Below are positions 16,780 to 24,150 of a DNA stretch of 64,000 bases, one piece after another. This DNA is from Robiginitomaculum_A sp036478535. GTDB lineage: Bacteria > Pseudomonadota > Alphaproteobacteria > Caulobacterales > Maricaulaceae. Location: NCBI GenBank assembly GCA_965224735.1, contig OZ245059.1:1364001-1428000 (forward strand), given 5' to 3'. A program made the position numbers and the translations under genes. Under the pieces are notes generated by a model that made no database searches, was not told the origin of the DNA, and saw only the letters and a list, made by a program, of their open reading frames with translations. Within the stretch, counting starts at the first letter, position 1; each line of letters begins with the position of its first letter.

Positions 16780-18921
16780 ATGAAACATCCGTTTTTATCA
16801 TTAAGTGGCTTGCAAAAGCTTCCTGTTATCAGACAAGCAACAGCAACAGAATGTGGCCTTGCGTGCCTAGCTATGATTGCCAGTTATCATGGTAACAAAA
16901 GCGATTTATCAGAAATGCGCCGTCGGTTTTCTATTTCTATGCGTGGTGCCAATCTAAAGGATTTAATGGGCATAGCTGATAGTATGAATTTATCGTCTCG
17001 CGCGATGCGCTATGAAATAGATGAACTTGCGCAACTTCGTACGCCCTGTATTCTTCATTGGGGATTTAACCATTTTGTTGTGCTAAAATCGGCCAACAAT
17101 AAAGGTTTACAAATACATGACCCCGCCAAAGGCGTTGTACATGTTTCAATGGAAGAAGCTGCACTAAAATTTACTGGTGTTGCACTTGAGCTTGTTCCCA
17201 CACAAGATTTCAAGAAAAAGTCCATTGGCGTCCAACTCAAGCTCGGGCAACTTGTACTCTTTAATAAAGATTTTTTCTCCAGTTTTTCTGTTGGGTTTAT
17301 TTTGTCGTTGCTCGGCGAGATGTTTTTACTTGCAACTCCCTTTTATCTTCAAGTGGTGATTGATGAGGTATTGTTGAAAGGAGACCAAAATTTGCTAAAT
17401 ACAGTGGCATTAGCTTTTGGTCTGTTGGTGTTGTTTCAAGTGATTGCAGGAACTCTCCGTCAACTTACTTTCCAATTTTTAAGTCAAACATTATCGTTTG
17501 ATATTTCAGCGCGTGTTTTTCACCGACTAATGAAATTGCCTATCAGCTATTTCCAAAAACGGGAACTTGGCGATATTCAACATAGAATTCAATCTATAAA
17601 TCAGATACAGATGTTCATATCGCAAGTGGCACCCAGGTTGTTACTTGATGTAATTTTCTCAATTCTGATACTGATAATCATGATAGCCTATGAGCCTATG
17701 CTCACGGCAATTATTGTCTTTGCTGTTGCGCTCTATGTGCTCTTTCGGATTATGACTTACGGTATGGTCTTAAGGGCTGCGGGAGATCTCATTGTCGCTG
17801 AAGCTAACAACCAAACTGAACTTCTTGAAACTTTAAGAGCCATGCCTACCCTAAAAATGATGGCCATCGAGCCAATGCGAGAATCCAAGTGGCACAATTC
17901 TATTGCCCGTAAAGTGAACGCGTACATCCGAACTGGCAACCTACAAATACTCAATATCTCTGTTAGCACACTTATATTCCAAGGTTTACGTGTCCTTATG
18001 ATTTACATGGCGGCGAAACTGGTCATGGAGGGCAATATTACGGTCGGTATGATTTCTGCCTTTATGGCTTATTACGGTATGTTCACTGGACGCATAGGTG
18101 CGATGATAGAATCTGTGATACAGCTTAAGCTCCTACGCGTCCCGCTTAACCGCCTGTCTGATATTGCATTTGCACGAACAGAAAATAGAGGAGAAGACGG
18201 TGGTCGCGATATAAATTTTACTGGTCATGTTTCAATCCAAATGGGTGCCTTTCGATATGGAAAATTGGAGAAACCTGTATTCGCAGGGGTCAATTTTGAA
18301 GCCAAACCTGGAGAGTTTGTCGCTATTATTGGCGCGTCTGGGTCTGGTAAAAGTACGCTTCTCAAAATAATTGCAGGACTTCAGGAACTTAGTAGTGGAA
18401 AACTTTTATTTGACGAGCGGGACAGCAAGGCTTGGAATGTGCGCACATTGCGCCAACAAATCGGAATGGTCTTACAGGAAGATACGCTTCTCAAAGGCTC
18501 CATAGCTGAAAACATTGCGCTTTTTGATGAGAATATTAATATGGAGCAGGTTAAAGTGGCAGCTGAGCTCGCCAGTATCGCAGATGAGATTGAGCAATTC
18601 GCCATGGGATATGAAACATCTGTTGGAGACATGGGGTCAACACTTTCTGGCGGACAAAAACAGCGAGTATTACTGGCTAGAGCTTTATACAAAAAACCGA
18701 AACTGCTTCTCCTTGATGAGGCTACCAGCCATCTCGATACAAAGAACGAGAAGACCGTTCAAAAAGCTCTCGAAAGTCTCAATATTACGCGCATTGTTGT
18801 GGCGCACAGGCCGCAAACTATTGAACAGGCGGATGTGACTTACCTTATGGATAAAGGGAGGGTAATACCAATTGTTAAAAACCGTTACACACCCTTGACA
18901 AAAAGAAAAATTAAACTATAG
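16780..18921 (+). CDS. Peptidase C39-containing ABC exporter (double-glycine leader peptidase/permease/ATPase)
   Basis: A 713-residue protein in three parts. Residues 1-150 are a C39 papain-like peptidase with Gln19 and Cys25 (RQATATECG), His98 (NHFVVLKS) and Asp114 (HDPAKG), all expected catalytic residues present. Residues about 165-440 are the six-helix membrane domain. Residues about 480-700 are the nucleotide-binding domain, with Walker A GASGSGKST (about 518), signature LSGGQKQR (about 622), Walker B LLLLDEATS (about 643) and H-loop VVAHR. The family cuts leaders after Gly-Gly and exports the cargo in one step. The effectors that follow carry exactly such leaders. The 3' part of this gene is duplicated in the array downstream (20362-20637 and 22304-22350). 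Confidence 0.95.
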   Translation: MKHPFLSLSGLQKLPVIRQATATECGLACLAMIASYHGNKSDLSEMRRRFSISMRGANLKDLMGIADSMNLSSRAMRYEIDELAQLRTPCILHWGFNHFVVLKSANNKGLQIHDPAKGVVHVSMEEAALKFTGVALELVPTQDFKKKSIGVQLKLGQLVLFNKDFFSSFSVGFILSLLGEMFLLATPFYLQVVIDEVLLKGDQNLLNTVALAFGLLVLFQVIAGTLRQLTFQFLSQTLSFDISARVFHRLMKLPISYFQKRELGDIQHRIQSINQIQMFISQVAPRLLLDVIFSILILIIMIAYEPMLTAIIVFAVALYVLFRIMTYGMVLRAAGDLIVAEANNQTELLETLRAMPTLKMMAIEPMRESKWHNSIARKVNAYIRTGNLQILNISVSTLIFQGLRVLMIYMAAKLVMEGNITVGMISAFMAYYGMFTGRIGAMIESVIQLKLLRVPLNRLSDIAFARTENRGEDGGRDINFTGHVSIQMGAFRYGKLEKPVFAGVNFEAKPGEFVAIIGASGSGKSTLLKIIAGLQELSSGKLLFDERDSKAWNVRTLRQQIGMVLQEDTLLKGSIAENIALFDENINMEQVKVAAELASIADEIEQFAMGYETSVGDMGSTLSGGQKQRVLLARALYKKPKLLLLDEATSHLDTKNEKTVQKALESLNITRIVVAHRPQTIEQADVTYLMDKGRVIPIVKNRYTPLTKRKIKL

Positions 18922-18997
18922 TTATTATGGAGTAAGCGATAAATTAAAACTGATAAATTACAACTGGGAGTTTGATGCTAAAATAGGAGATTGAGAC

Positions 18998-19609
18998 ATG
19001 GGTAGAGAATTAACCAGTGCAGAGTTGGAGCAAGTTTTTGGTGGAGCTTCTGACGAAGTCGTTGTAACGGCCAAACGTGTAAGATCAAGCTGGGCAGGCT
19101 CTTTGGACTGGCGGGAAATGCAAGCCGCAGCGGCTCAACAATCAATGATGGAAATGGCCCAAATGTTTGCTGGACAAGTACAAGCAGCTCCACATGATGA
19201 TGATGATGAAGATGATAACGCAGACGAAGCTGATGATGATGAGACCGAAACTGTTGAGGATACACCTGAAGATTTGGCTGCTGCTAATGGTATTAATGTT
19301 AAAGAAGGGGAAAAAGGGGCAGATATTAGCAACCTTACTAAAGATATGACTGATACTTTTGATGATATATCAAAGGCCTGGGCCGAAGAAGCACCAGGCA
19401 TTACTCCAGTTATAACATCTGGGTCCGAGAGTGATAAACATGCGCCAAATTCCCTTCATTACAAAAATAATGCTGTGGATTTACGTACCTATGATTTAAC
19501 TCAAGCTCAAATTGCGGCTGTTGCTAGTAATCTTTCAACTTCATTAGGTAATAATTATGATGTAGTTATCGAAAATAATCACATTCATATGGAGTATGAC
19601 CCAGGATGA
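18998..19609 (+). CDS. Double-glycine-leader effector 1 with C-terminal LAS/M15-type peptidase domain
   Basis: A 203-residue protein. The leader MGRELTSAELEQVFGG ends in Gly15-Gly16, the C39 cleavage site. The mature start ASDEVVVTAKR resembles a TonB box. Residues about 30-60 form an amphipathic region, 66-92 a very acidic linker, and about 134-203 a domain with SLHYKNNAVDLRT (His154, Asp161) and NNHIHMEYD (His195, His197). The HxxxxxxD...HxH spacing is that of LAS/M15 zinc peptidases, which cut peptidoglycan peptides. The ribosome site GGAG lies at a good distance. It follows the exporter directly, and its stop overlaps the start of a lipoprotein gene (ATGA). I infer a secreted cell-wall-degrading toxin; the enzyme call rests on motifs only. 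Confidence 0.75.
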   Translation: MGRELTSAELEQVFGGASDEVVVTAKRVRSSWAGSLDWREMQAAAAQQSMMEMAQMFAGQVQAAPHDDDDEDDNADEADDDETETVEDTPEDLAAANGINVKEGEKGADISNLTKDMTDTFDDISKAWAEEAPGITPVITSGSESDKHAPNSLHYKNNAVDLRTYDLTQAQIAAVASNLSTSLGNNYDVVIENNHIHMEYDPG

Positions 19610-20118
19610 AATCTCAAATGGAAAATAATAATAAAATCAGGATGTTGTTTATAATTTTAGGCATTGTTTCCAACTTTACTATTTTGCAGGCATGTTCAGA
19701 TATTACGCCTACCAACGTAGTTTCCAGCAGAACCACTGGAGAACATACTGGCAGTAAATATTTGAAAATATTTGGAGATTTTAATGGAGATGGTAAGATC
19801 GATAGTGCTTATTTTATAGAACAGGAAGATTTTATAGATCAGGGAGACAGATACGAGTTAATAGCTGCTTTTGGCTCTGGTGATAAAATTGTGCTGTCCA
19901 GGCTTTCTGATGTTACCAATCTCGGATTGAGAGTTAAAAACCCTGGGGCATTTGCCCATATATGTACGAGAGGACATGGGAGAGGCTGCCTTGAAAATGA
20001 TTCTAAAAACTATATAAATTTAACAACAGACTCTATTGAACTGTTTCAATATGAGAGTTCTTCTCGAATCTACTTTTGGGATAAAACCAGATTTAAAGTT
20101 ATGCCCATTTCAGATTAA
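19606..20118 (+). CDS. Putative immunity lipoprotein for effector 1
   Basis: A 170-residue protein whose ATG overlaps the effector 1 stop codon (ATGA), so the two are translationally coupled. The N-terminus is a signal peptide with a lipobox-like end (FTILQAC, Cys30), pointing to a periplasmic lipoprotein. Residues about 55-72 read FGDFNGDGKIDSAYF, a DxNxDxK calcium-loop-like motif of the FG-GAP/dockerin kind. Two cysteines (CTRGHGRGC) may form a disulphide. I recognise no family. Place, coupling and location fit an immunity protein that shields the producer's own wall from a periplasmic peptidase; that is inference. Confidence 0.6.
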   Translation: MKSQMENNNKIRMLFIILGIVSNFTILQACSDITPTNVVSSRTTGEHTGSKYLKIFGDFNGDGKIDSAYFIEQEDFIDQGDRYELIAAFGSGDKIVLSRLSDVTNLGLRVKNPGAFAHICTRGHGRGCLENDSKNYINLTTDSIELFQYESSSRIYFWDKTRFKVMPISD

Positions 20119-20143
20119 GAGGCTCTTTAGGGGGGAATGGAAT

Positions 20144-20194
20144 ATGGGCAGACCTCTAACGAATTCAGAGCGATTAACAGTGCCGCTAAAGTAA
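20144..20194 (+). pseudogene. Degenerate double-glycine leader remnant
   Basis: A 16-codon frame, MGRPLTNSERLTVPLK then stop, resembles the effector leader MGRELTSAELEQVFGG in its first eight positions but has lost the Gly-Gly end. It is preceded by a GGGGGGAATGG stretch that could serve as a ribosome site. It probably marks an eroded earlier cassette between effector 1 and effector 2. Confidence 0.4.
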
Positions 20195-20361
20195 GGTAGC
20201 CTAATGTTTTCGGGCTTCTAAAGGCGCGTGTCACTTCGCGTCCTTGTTTGCGCACCAAGATTATTATGAAACCGAACGGCACAGCCCAAACGACTCACAG
20301 CCCAAACGACTCTATGGGCGAGAATTTCAAGAGCGGGCTGCGTGGGTGAGTTTGAAAAATA
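20195..20361. other. Unassigned spacer between leader remnant and duplicated exporter tail
   Basis: No gene recognised. It includes a short tandem repeat, CACAGCCCAAACGACTC repeated with an offset of 18 bases around 20279-20313. The stretch encoding RLYGREFQERAAW in one frame is of unknown origin. Confidence 0.3.
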
Positions 20362-20626
20362 TAGGCAAAAACAGCGGGTATTGCTGGCAAGGGCTCTTTA
20401 TAAAAAACCAAAATTACTGTTGCTCGACGAAGCTACAAGTCATCTGGATACAGAGAATGAGAAGATTGTTCAAAAAGCCCTCGAAAACCTGAATATCACC
20501 CGCATTGTCGTGGCGCACAGGCCGCAAACTATTGAACATGCGGATGTGTCCTATGTTATGGACAAGAGGAAATTATCGCCAATGATTAAAGAACCGTTAA
20601 CCGCATTTGACAAAAAGAAAGATTAA
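20362..20626 (+). pseudogene. Duplicated 3' end of the ABC exporter gene
   Basis: From about GGCAAAAACAGCGGGTATTG the frame reads QRVLLARALYKKPKLLLLDE, then ATSHLDTENEKIVQKALENL and NITRIVVAHRPQTIEHADV. This repeats the last 85 or so residues of the exporter at 16780-18921 with scattered substitutions. It has no Walker A and no membrane domain, so it cannot act as a transporter. Like the native gene end, it is followed by a double-glycine-leader effector, so it marks the left edge of a duplicated cassette. Confidence 0.88.
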
Positions 20627-20673
20627 GCTATACTACACAATAAGGAGTAAATCAAAAAACAGGAGATTGAGAC

Positions 20674-21339
20674 ATGGGTAGAGAATTAACCAGTGCAGAG
20701 TTGGAGCAAGTTTTTGGTGGAGCTTCTGACGAAGTCGTTGTAACGGCCAAACGTGTAAGATCAAGCTGGGCAGGCTCTTTGGACTGGCGGGAAATGCAAG
20801 CCGCAGCGGCTCAACAATCAATGCTTGAATTGAACCAAATGTTTGCTGGACAAGTACAAGAAGCCCCACATGATGAAGATGACGCAGATGAAGATGGCGA
20901 AAAAGGACTGCAAGAAAAGGCCGAACAAGCTATAAAATTGGTAGAGGCAGGGCTTAAACAAGCGCAAGAAAATGGCGTAAAATATGTAAAAATTGGGGAT
21001 TCAATTTACAAAATTGGTGATGTTATTAAGGCTGTTGGCGCGCGCTCAGCACTGGGAGATGTTGTGCAGGTGGGCCTTGCTATTCAAAGTGGTAGTGCGG
21101 CAAACGTGGTTAACGCATTAGCAGACATTGTTGTTGGCGCGGGCGTTACAGCTTTAGTGAGTTCCGTAGCTGGCCCAGTTGTTGGAGTATCAGCTGGCAT
21201 TACGGTTACTGAAGTTTTTACACTAACGGAAGTCCCGAAAAAAGTTGTTGATGCGTATAGGGCGGCAGAAAGTGGGTTTGTATCTTTTAATGACCAACTA
21301 GAAAGATGGATATTGTGGAGGTATGGAATAGTTCGTTAA
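20674..21339 (+). CDS. Double-glycine-leader effector 2 with hydrophobic C-terminal domain
   Basis: A 221-residue protein. Residues 1-50 are the same as in effector 1, and identity at DNA level runs without a break from the ribosome site for about 160 bases; 51-68 are close. It therefore shares the leader, Gly-Gly site and TonB-box-like DEVVVTAKR. After a short acidic linker (67-76) the sequence is unrelated: an amphipathic Lys/Glu helix (77-100), then a Gly/Ala/Val-rich stretch (about 130-182) that could form a hydrophobic hairpin, and a Trp-rich end. This resembles pore-forming bacteriocin domains in composition, though no family is recognised. Two small membrane-protein genes follow, as expected for immunity to a pore former. 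Confidence 0.7.
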   Translation: MGRELTSAELEQVFGGASDEVVVTAKRVRSSWAGSLDWREMQAAAAQQSMLELNQMFAGQVQEAPHDEDDADEDGEKGLQEKAEQAIKLVEAGLKQAQENGVKYVKIGDSIYKIGDVIKAVGARSALGDVVQVGLAIQSGSAANVVNALADIVVGAGVTALVSSVAGPVVGVSAGITVTEVFTLTEVPKKVVDAYRAAESGFVSFNDQLERWILWRYGIVR

Positions 21340-21377
21340 TTATTGGAAATTAAATTTTTGTAAAGCGAGTTTTTAAA

Positions 21378-21695
21378 ATGAGTGTGGTATTTCGGAAGAC
21401 TGAAAAAGGTTTTTATATCATATCGCCATTGGGGAAACTTTCGCCAATAACTTTTGCAACAAGTTTAAAAAAGGAATACAGCAAGGCAAAATTTATATAT
21501 ACTGTTTTTTTGGTTATAACCACAATAACTCTTGGTTGGCATTATAATCAGGCAAATGATAACACGAGCGTTGCTTCATGGTCATCATTGATCTTCATAG
21601 TTCTTGGAATAGTTCTTGGACTCTACTTTACCATTGCTGTGACGTGTTCTGAAGTTACAATTTACTCTAAGAAAAAACATGGCAATTTATTATAG
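21378..21695 (+). CDS. Small two-helix membrane protein, putative immunity for effector 2
   Basis: A 105-residue protein with two membrane segments (about residues 40-56, IYTVFLVITTITLGW, and about 68-90, SSLIFIVLGIVLGLYFTIAV) and a basic tail. I recognise no family. It starts 38 bases after effector 2 and is followed after 21 bases by another membrane protein. Small multi-span inner-membrane proteins right after a pore-forming bacteriocin commonly confer immunity; this is an inference from position and topology. The low GC content matches the other island genes. Confidence 0.55.
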   Translation: MSVVFRKTEKGFYIISPLGKLSPITFATSLKKEYSKAKFIYTVFLVITTITLGWHYNQANDNTSVASWSSLIFIVLGIVLGLYFTIAVTCSEVTIYSKKKHGNLL

Positions 21696-21716
21696 GCTGG
21701 ATGTTTTTCGCTTGTT

Positions 21717-22289
21717 ATGAAATTTTGTGGCATGGTCAAGGCATTCTTTTTTGGGTTATCTGGGATATTTATTTCAGTTTTGATTATATCTATTAGCGGT
21801 GTTTTCTTACCAAAAACCAACTTTCATCAATTTAGTTTATTCACTATTTTTTTCGTTGGGTTTTATGGGCCATTCGTTGAAGAAACAATTCGTACGCCCC
21901 TAGCCGTTAGTCTATTTAAAAACGCGTCTTTGAGCAAGGCTTTAATCTTTGGCCTTTCTTGGGCTCTGCTAGAAGAAGTGCTCCAGTTAGCACAGGCGAC
22001 AAATTTTTTTAACACATCAGTGGGATTATATTATGATTTTCCTACGGTTGTATCTTCTGCTGGCACAAGATTGATGCATCTAGTGTGTGGATTATTGGCA
22101 ATGTCATCTTGGATGAGTTTTAAAAGTCGTCTATCTTTTTCACTTTTAGTTCATTCTTCGCATAATTTATTAACAATTTTTATCACTCATTATGCTGGAT
22201 TTAATTATACTGACAAAACTATAAAAATTTTCATTTATATACTATTGATATTGTTTTTGAGTAGGATGTTATTAAAAAAGAAATTTTGA
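21717..22289 (+). CDS. PrsW/CPBP-like membrane protein, putative immunity
   Basis: A 190-residue protein with about five or six membrane segments. It has the motifs of glutamate intramembrane proteases: FVEETIR (Glu55, Glu56), WALLEEV (Glu86, Glu87), LMHLVCG (His121) and VHSSHNL (His146, His149). PrsW and CPBP proteins are membrane proteases, and several CPBP members act in bacteriocin self-protection. I cannot decide between the two subfamilies. Placed second after effector 2, it may be a second immunity factor or an accessory protein. The next 15 bases lead into a repeated piece of the exporter 3' end. Confidence 0.6.
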   Translation: MKFCGMVKAFFFGLSGIFISVLIISISGVFLPKTNFHQFSLFTIFFVGFYGPFVEETIRTPLAVSLFKNASLSKALIFGLSWALLEEVLQLAQATNFFNTSVGLYYDFPTVVSSAGTRLMHLVCGLLAMSSWMSFKSRLSFSLLVHSSHNLLTIFITHYAGFNYTDKTIKIFIYILLILFLSRMLLKKKF

Positions 22290-22303
22290 AAACTGGGCAT
22301 CTA

Positions 22304-22350
22304 GAACCGTTAACCGCATTTGACAAAAAGAAAGATTAAGCTATACTACA
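22304..22350 (+). repeat. 47-bp repeat of the exporter-tail/cassette junction
   Basis: These 47 bases (beginning GAACCGTTAACCGCATTTGA) are identical to 20591-20637, the end of the duplicated exporter fragment and its stop codon. They lie directly before the third leader. They mark the same recombination edge seen ahead of effector 2, here trimmed to its last few codons. After the repeat, about 46 bases present before effector 2, including the ribosome site and ATG, are missing. Confidence 0.85.
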
Positions 22351-22375
22351 TAATAGAGAATTAACCAGTGCTGAA

Positions 22376-23152
22376 TTGGATTTGGTGAGTGGAGGACGCG
22401 CTAGGCCAGCCCCTTGCCCACCTGGAACTCTGCCTGGCACAGGATGTGGCGTCTACACTCCAGATCGACGTCCAGATCCATATGATTTTATGTTTATGCA
22501 CGATTCTATCTTTTGGATGGGTCGTGGAGATCCATGGGTAACAAATCCGGATACAACAACTGAACCACCTCCACACGTGCAGGATGAAGATTTTTGCGAA
22601 AATTCCTTTCCACCTGAACAAGCAAGAGATGCCGCAGCCCAACAGGTTGCTGAACAGATAAACCAAATGGACGAAAGATTGGAACACGGTGCGGTTCTAG
22701 TCACAGATGGGAACAGTAATGTTATCGCACTGGAAATTCAGACAGGCGATTCAGAGAGTCTTTCGACAAAGAGCCTTTTCTTATCAGTATTACAAGCTGG
22801 ATATAAGTTTTCCGATATCGTAGGGCTTGTTCACAGTCATCCCGCTGCAACAACTAGCGATGTCTCACAGAATATTGGCCTTGATGCGGCGAATAGAGCG
22901 CCTGCCTCAGGAGATTATAGTTTTGCTAAGGACATAATAAAACATTTGACAAGTCATGAAGACTTTACTGTAGCCCAAGCCAAAGCATTTGCAAACAATT
23001 TTACTAACTATATTATTGGCCCTGATAACATTCTTAGACAGTTTGATGGCATTGATCCCAGATCAGATGACGCAATCGACGATGAGAAAATTGAGGATTC
23101 TGATGCGGCCAAAGCTGCGGCGGATGCGAGTGGTTCTTGTGCGGAGAAATAA
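22376..23152 (+). CDS. Effector 3: double-glycine leader lacking a start codon, with JAB/DUF4329-like domain
   Basis: In-frame codons from about 22355 read RELTSAELDLVSGG, clearly the leader of effectors 1 and 2, but the ATG and ribosome site are deleted. An in-frame stop lies at 22337-22339, so only ATA, TTG (22376) or GTG starts remain. The product would be about 258-270 residues. A Pro/Cys-rich region is followed by a C-terminal part with VGLVHSHPAATTSD and PASGDYSFAKD, the HxH...S..D pattern of JAMM/JAB metalloproteases, as in DUF4329 toxin modules. It has no TonB-box-like motif. It may be a silent donor cassette or weakly expressed. Confidence 0.6.
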   Translation: MDLVSGGRARPAPCPPGTLPGTGCGVYTPDRRPDPYDFMFMHDSIFWMGRGDPWVTNPDTTTEPPPHVQDEDFCENSFPPEQARDAAAQQVAEQINQMDERLEHGAVLVTDGNSNVIALEIQTGDSESLSTKSLFLSVLQAGYKFSDIVGLVHSHPAATTSDVSQNIGLDAANRAPASGDYSFAKDIIKHLTSHEDFTVAQAKAFANNFTNYIIGPDNILRQFDGIDPRSDDAIDDEKIEDSDAAKAAADASGSCAEK

Positions 23153-24029
23153 AAAGAGAAGTGGCTGGTTAATTCGTTCTTTTTTCAACATTGCCGTTTT
23201 CTGCACAATGATTGTGGCAGTTTGTTCACCATCTGATGCACATAGAAGAAACATAATTGGTGCACCCAAATCAATTAGTGTGAATTTTTCTTGTCCTACC
23301 GTTAAAATTTTGTTGATTCTAGAACCTTTGAATTCTGGATATAGTTTGGTTTCATTTATAGCGTCACAAAGTACTGGGCAAAGTTTTGACTTGACTGCTG
23401 AGTCAAAACTACCGCTTAAAAAAATCAAGTCCATAGATGACTTATCAATATTGTGTGTGACATATTTTCCAAACTTTACTCTATACATTCATAACTACCG
23501 AGATGGAATGAGGCATACCGATGTTGTATCATATAACTACACTGACCTTACTGGTCGATACAGTATAGTTGAGAAAAATCTTACTAATTTCAGAATAGAT
23601 ACTAGGTATGTAGAACAACACATTACTCACACAGCCACATGCGGCGAAGTAAAGCTTATGGTGTCTGGGTATATAAAAATGGATACAGGGAATACTACAC
23701 TGGAAAATGTTTTGCTTTCGAATATAAAAACAGAACTGGAAAGTGTTTTGGTTTCGAATATAAAAACAAAACAACAGCGAGATATAGTAAATGAATTTAA
23801 AACACATTGGCGAGCTAAGGATAGTTTGCAAACCCTGACCCTCGCGTGTCATCCAAAAAGGAGTTGGGTTTATATTTTAATAAAATCCAATATTCCAAAG
23901 AAGGAACACTTTTTCCTTACTATCTTCCCAGATTTCGAAATTTTTGAAGGTAGAGAAAAAGGTAGAAAAAAAAGTAAAAAAAATATTTTTGAAGATAAAA
24001 AAATTCTAAAAATTAATATTGCTCAATGA
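23124..24029 (+). CDS. Exported protein of unknown function, putative immunity for effector 3
   Basis: About 301 residues from the ATG at 23124, which overlaps the last 29 bases of effector 3. The frame is open further upstream, but only as a shadow of the effector gene. The N-terminus is basic (MRVVLVRRNKKRSG), then hydrophobic (FFNIAVFCTMIVAVCSPSDA), a likely signal peptide with possible cleavage after SDA. The mature part has no recognised family. It has an imperfect internal repeat (LENVLLSNIKTELESVLVSN) and a very Lys-rich C-terminus. The overlap with the effector gene and the exported location fit an immunity role by analogy with the other cassettes. Confidence 0.5.
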   Translation: MRVVLVRRNKKRSGWLIRSFFNIAVFCTMIVAVCSPSDAHRRNIIGAPKSISVNFSCPTVKILLILEPLNSGYSLVSFIASQSTGQSFDLTAESKLPLKKIKSIDDLSILCVTYFPNFTLYIHNYRDGMRHTDVVSYNYTDLTGRYSIVEKNLTNFRIDTRYVEQHITHTATCGEVKLMVSGYIKMDTGNTTLENVLLSNIKTELESVLVSNIKTKQQRDIVNEFKTHWRAKDSLQTLTLACHPKRSWVYILIKSNIPKKEHFFLTIFPDFEIFEGREKGRKKSKKNIFEDKKILKINIAQ

Positions 24030-24036
24030 TGGTAAA

Positions 24037-24150
24037 ATGTTTGAAAAGATAAGACAATTTGATGGTATTACTAACCCCGTAACTGCCCCAGCTAGTATTT
24101 CAAATTCCGAAGCTGCTGCCGCTGCACGGGATGCATCGGGAAGTTGCTAA
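24037..24150 (+). pseudogene. C-terminal remnant of a fourth effector (effector 3 paralogue)
   Basis: A 37-codon frame, MFEKIRQFDGITNPV through AAAAARDASGSC and stop, parallels the end of effector 3 (ILRQFDGIDPRSDD through AAADASGSCAEK). Only this tail is left. It lies a few bases after the end of the effector 3 immunity candidate. It shows that the array held at least one more related cassette. Confidence 0.7.

Noticed and set aside
19135..19401. Serine-rich minus-strand ORF inside effector 1
   Set aside because: It mirrors the GAT/GAA-rich acidic linker of the effector gene and has no ribosome site.
22989..23123. Upstream start for the exported protein after effector 3
   Set aside because: That stretch lies wholly inside the effector 3 reading frame; the start at 23124 places a signal peptide directly at the N-terminus.
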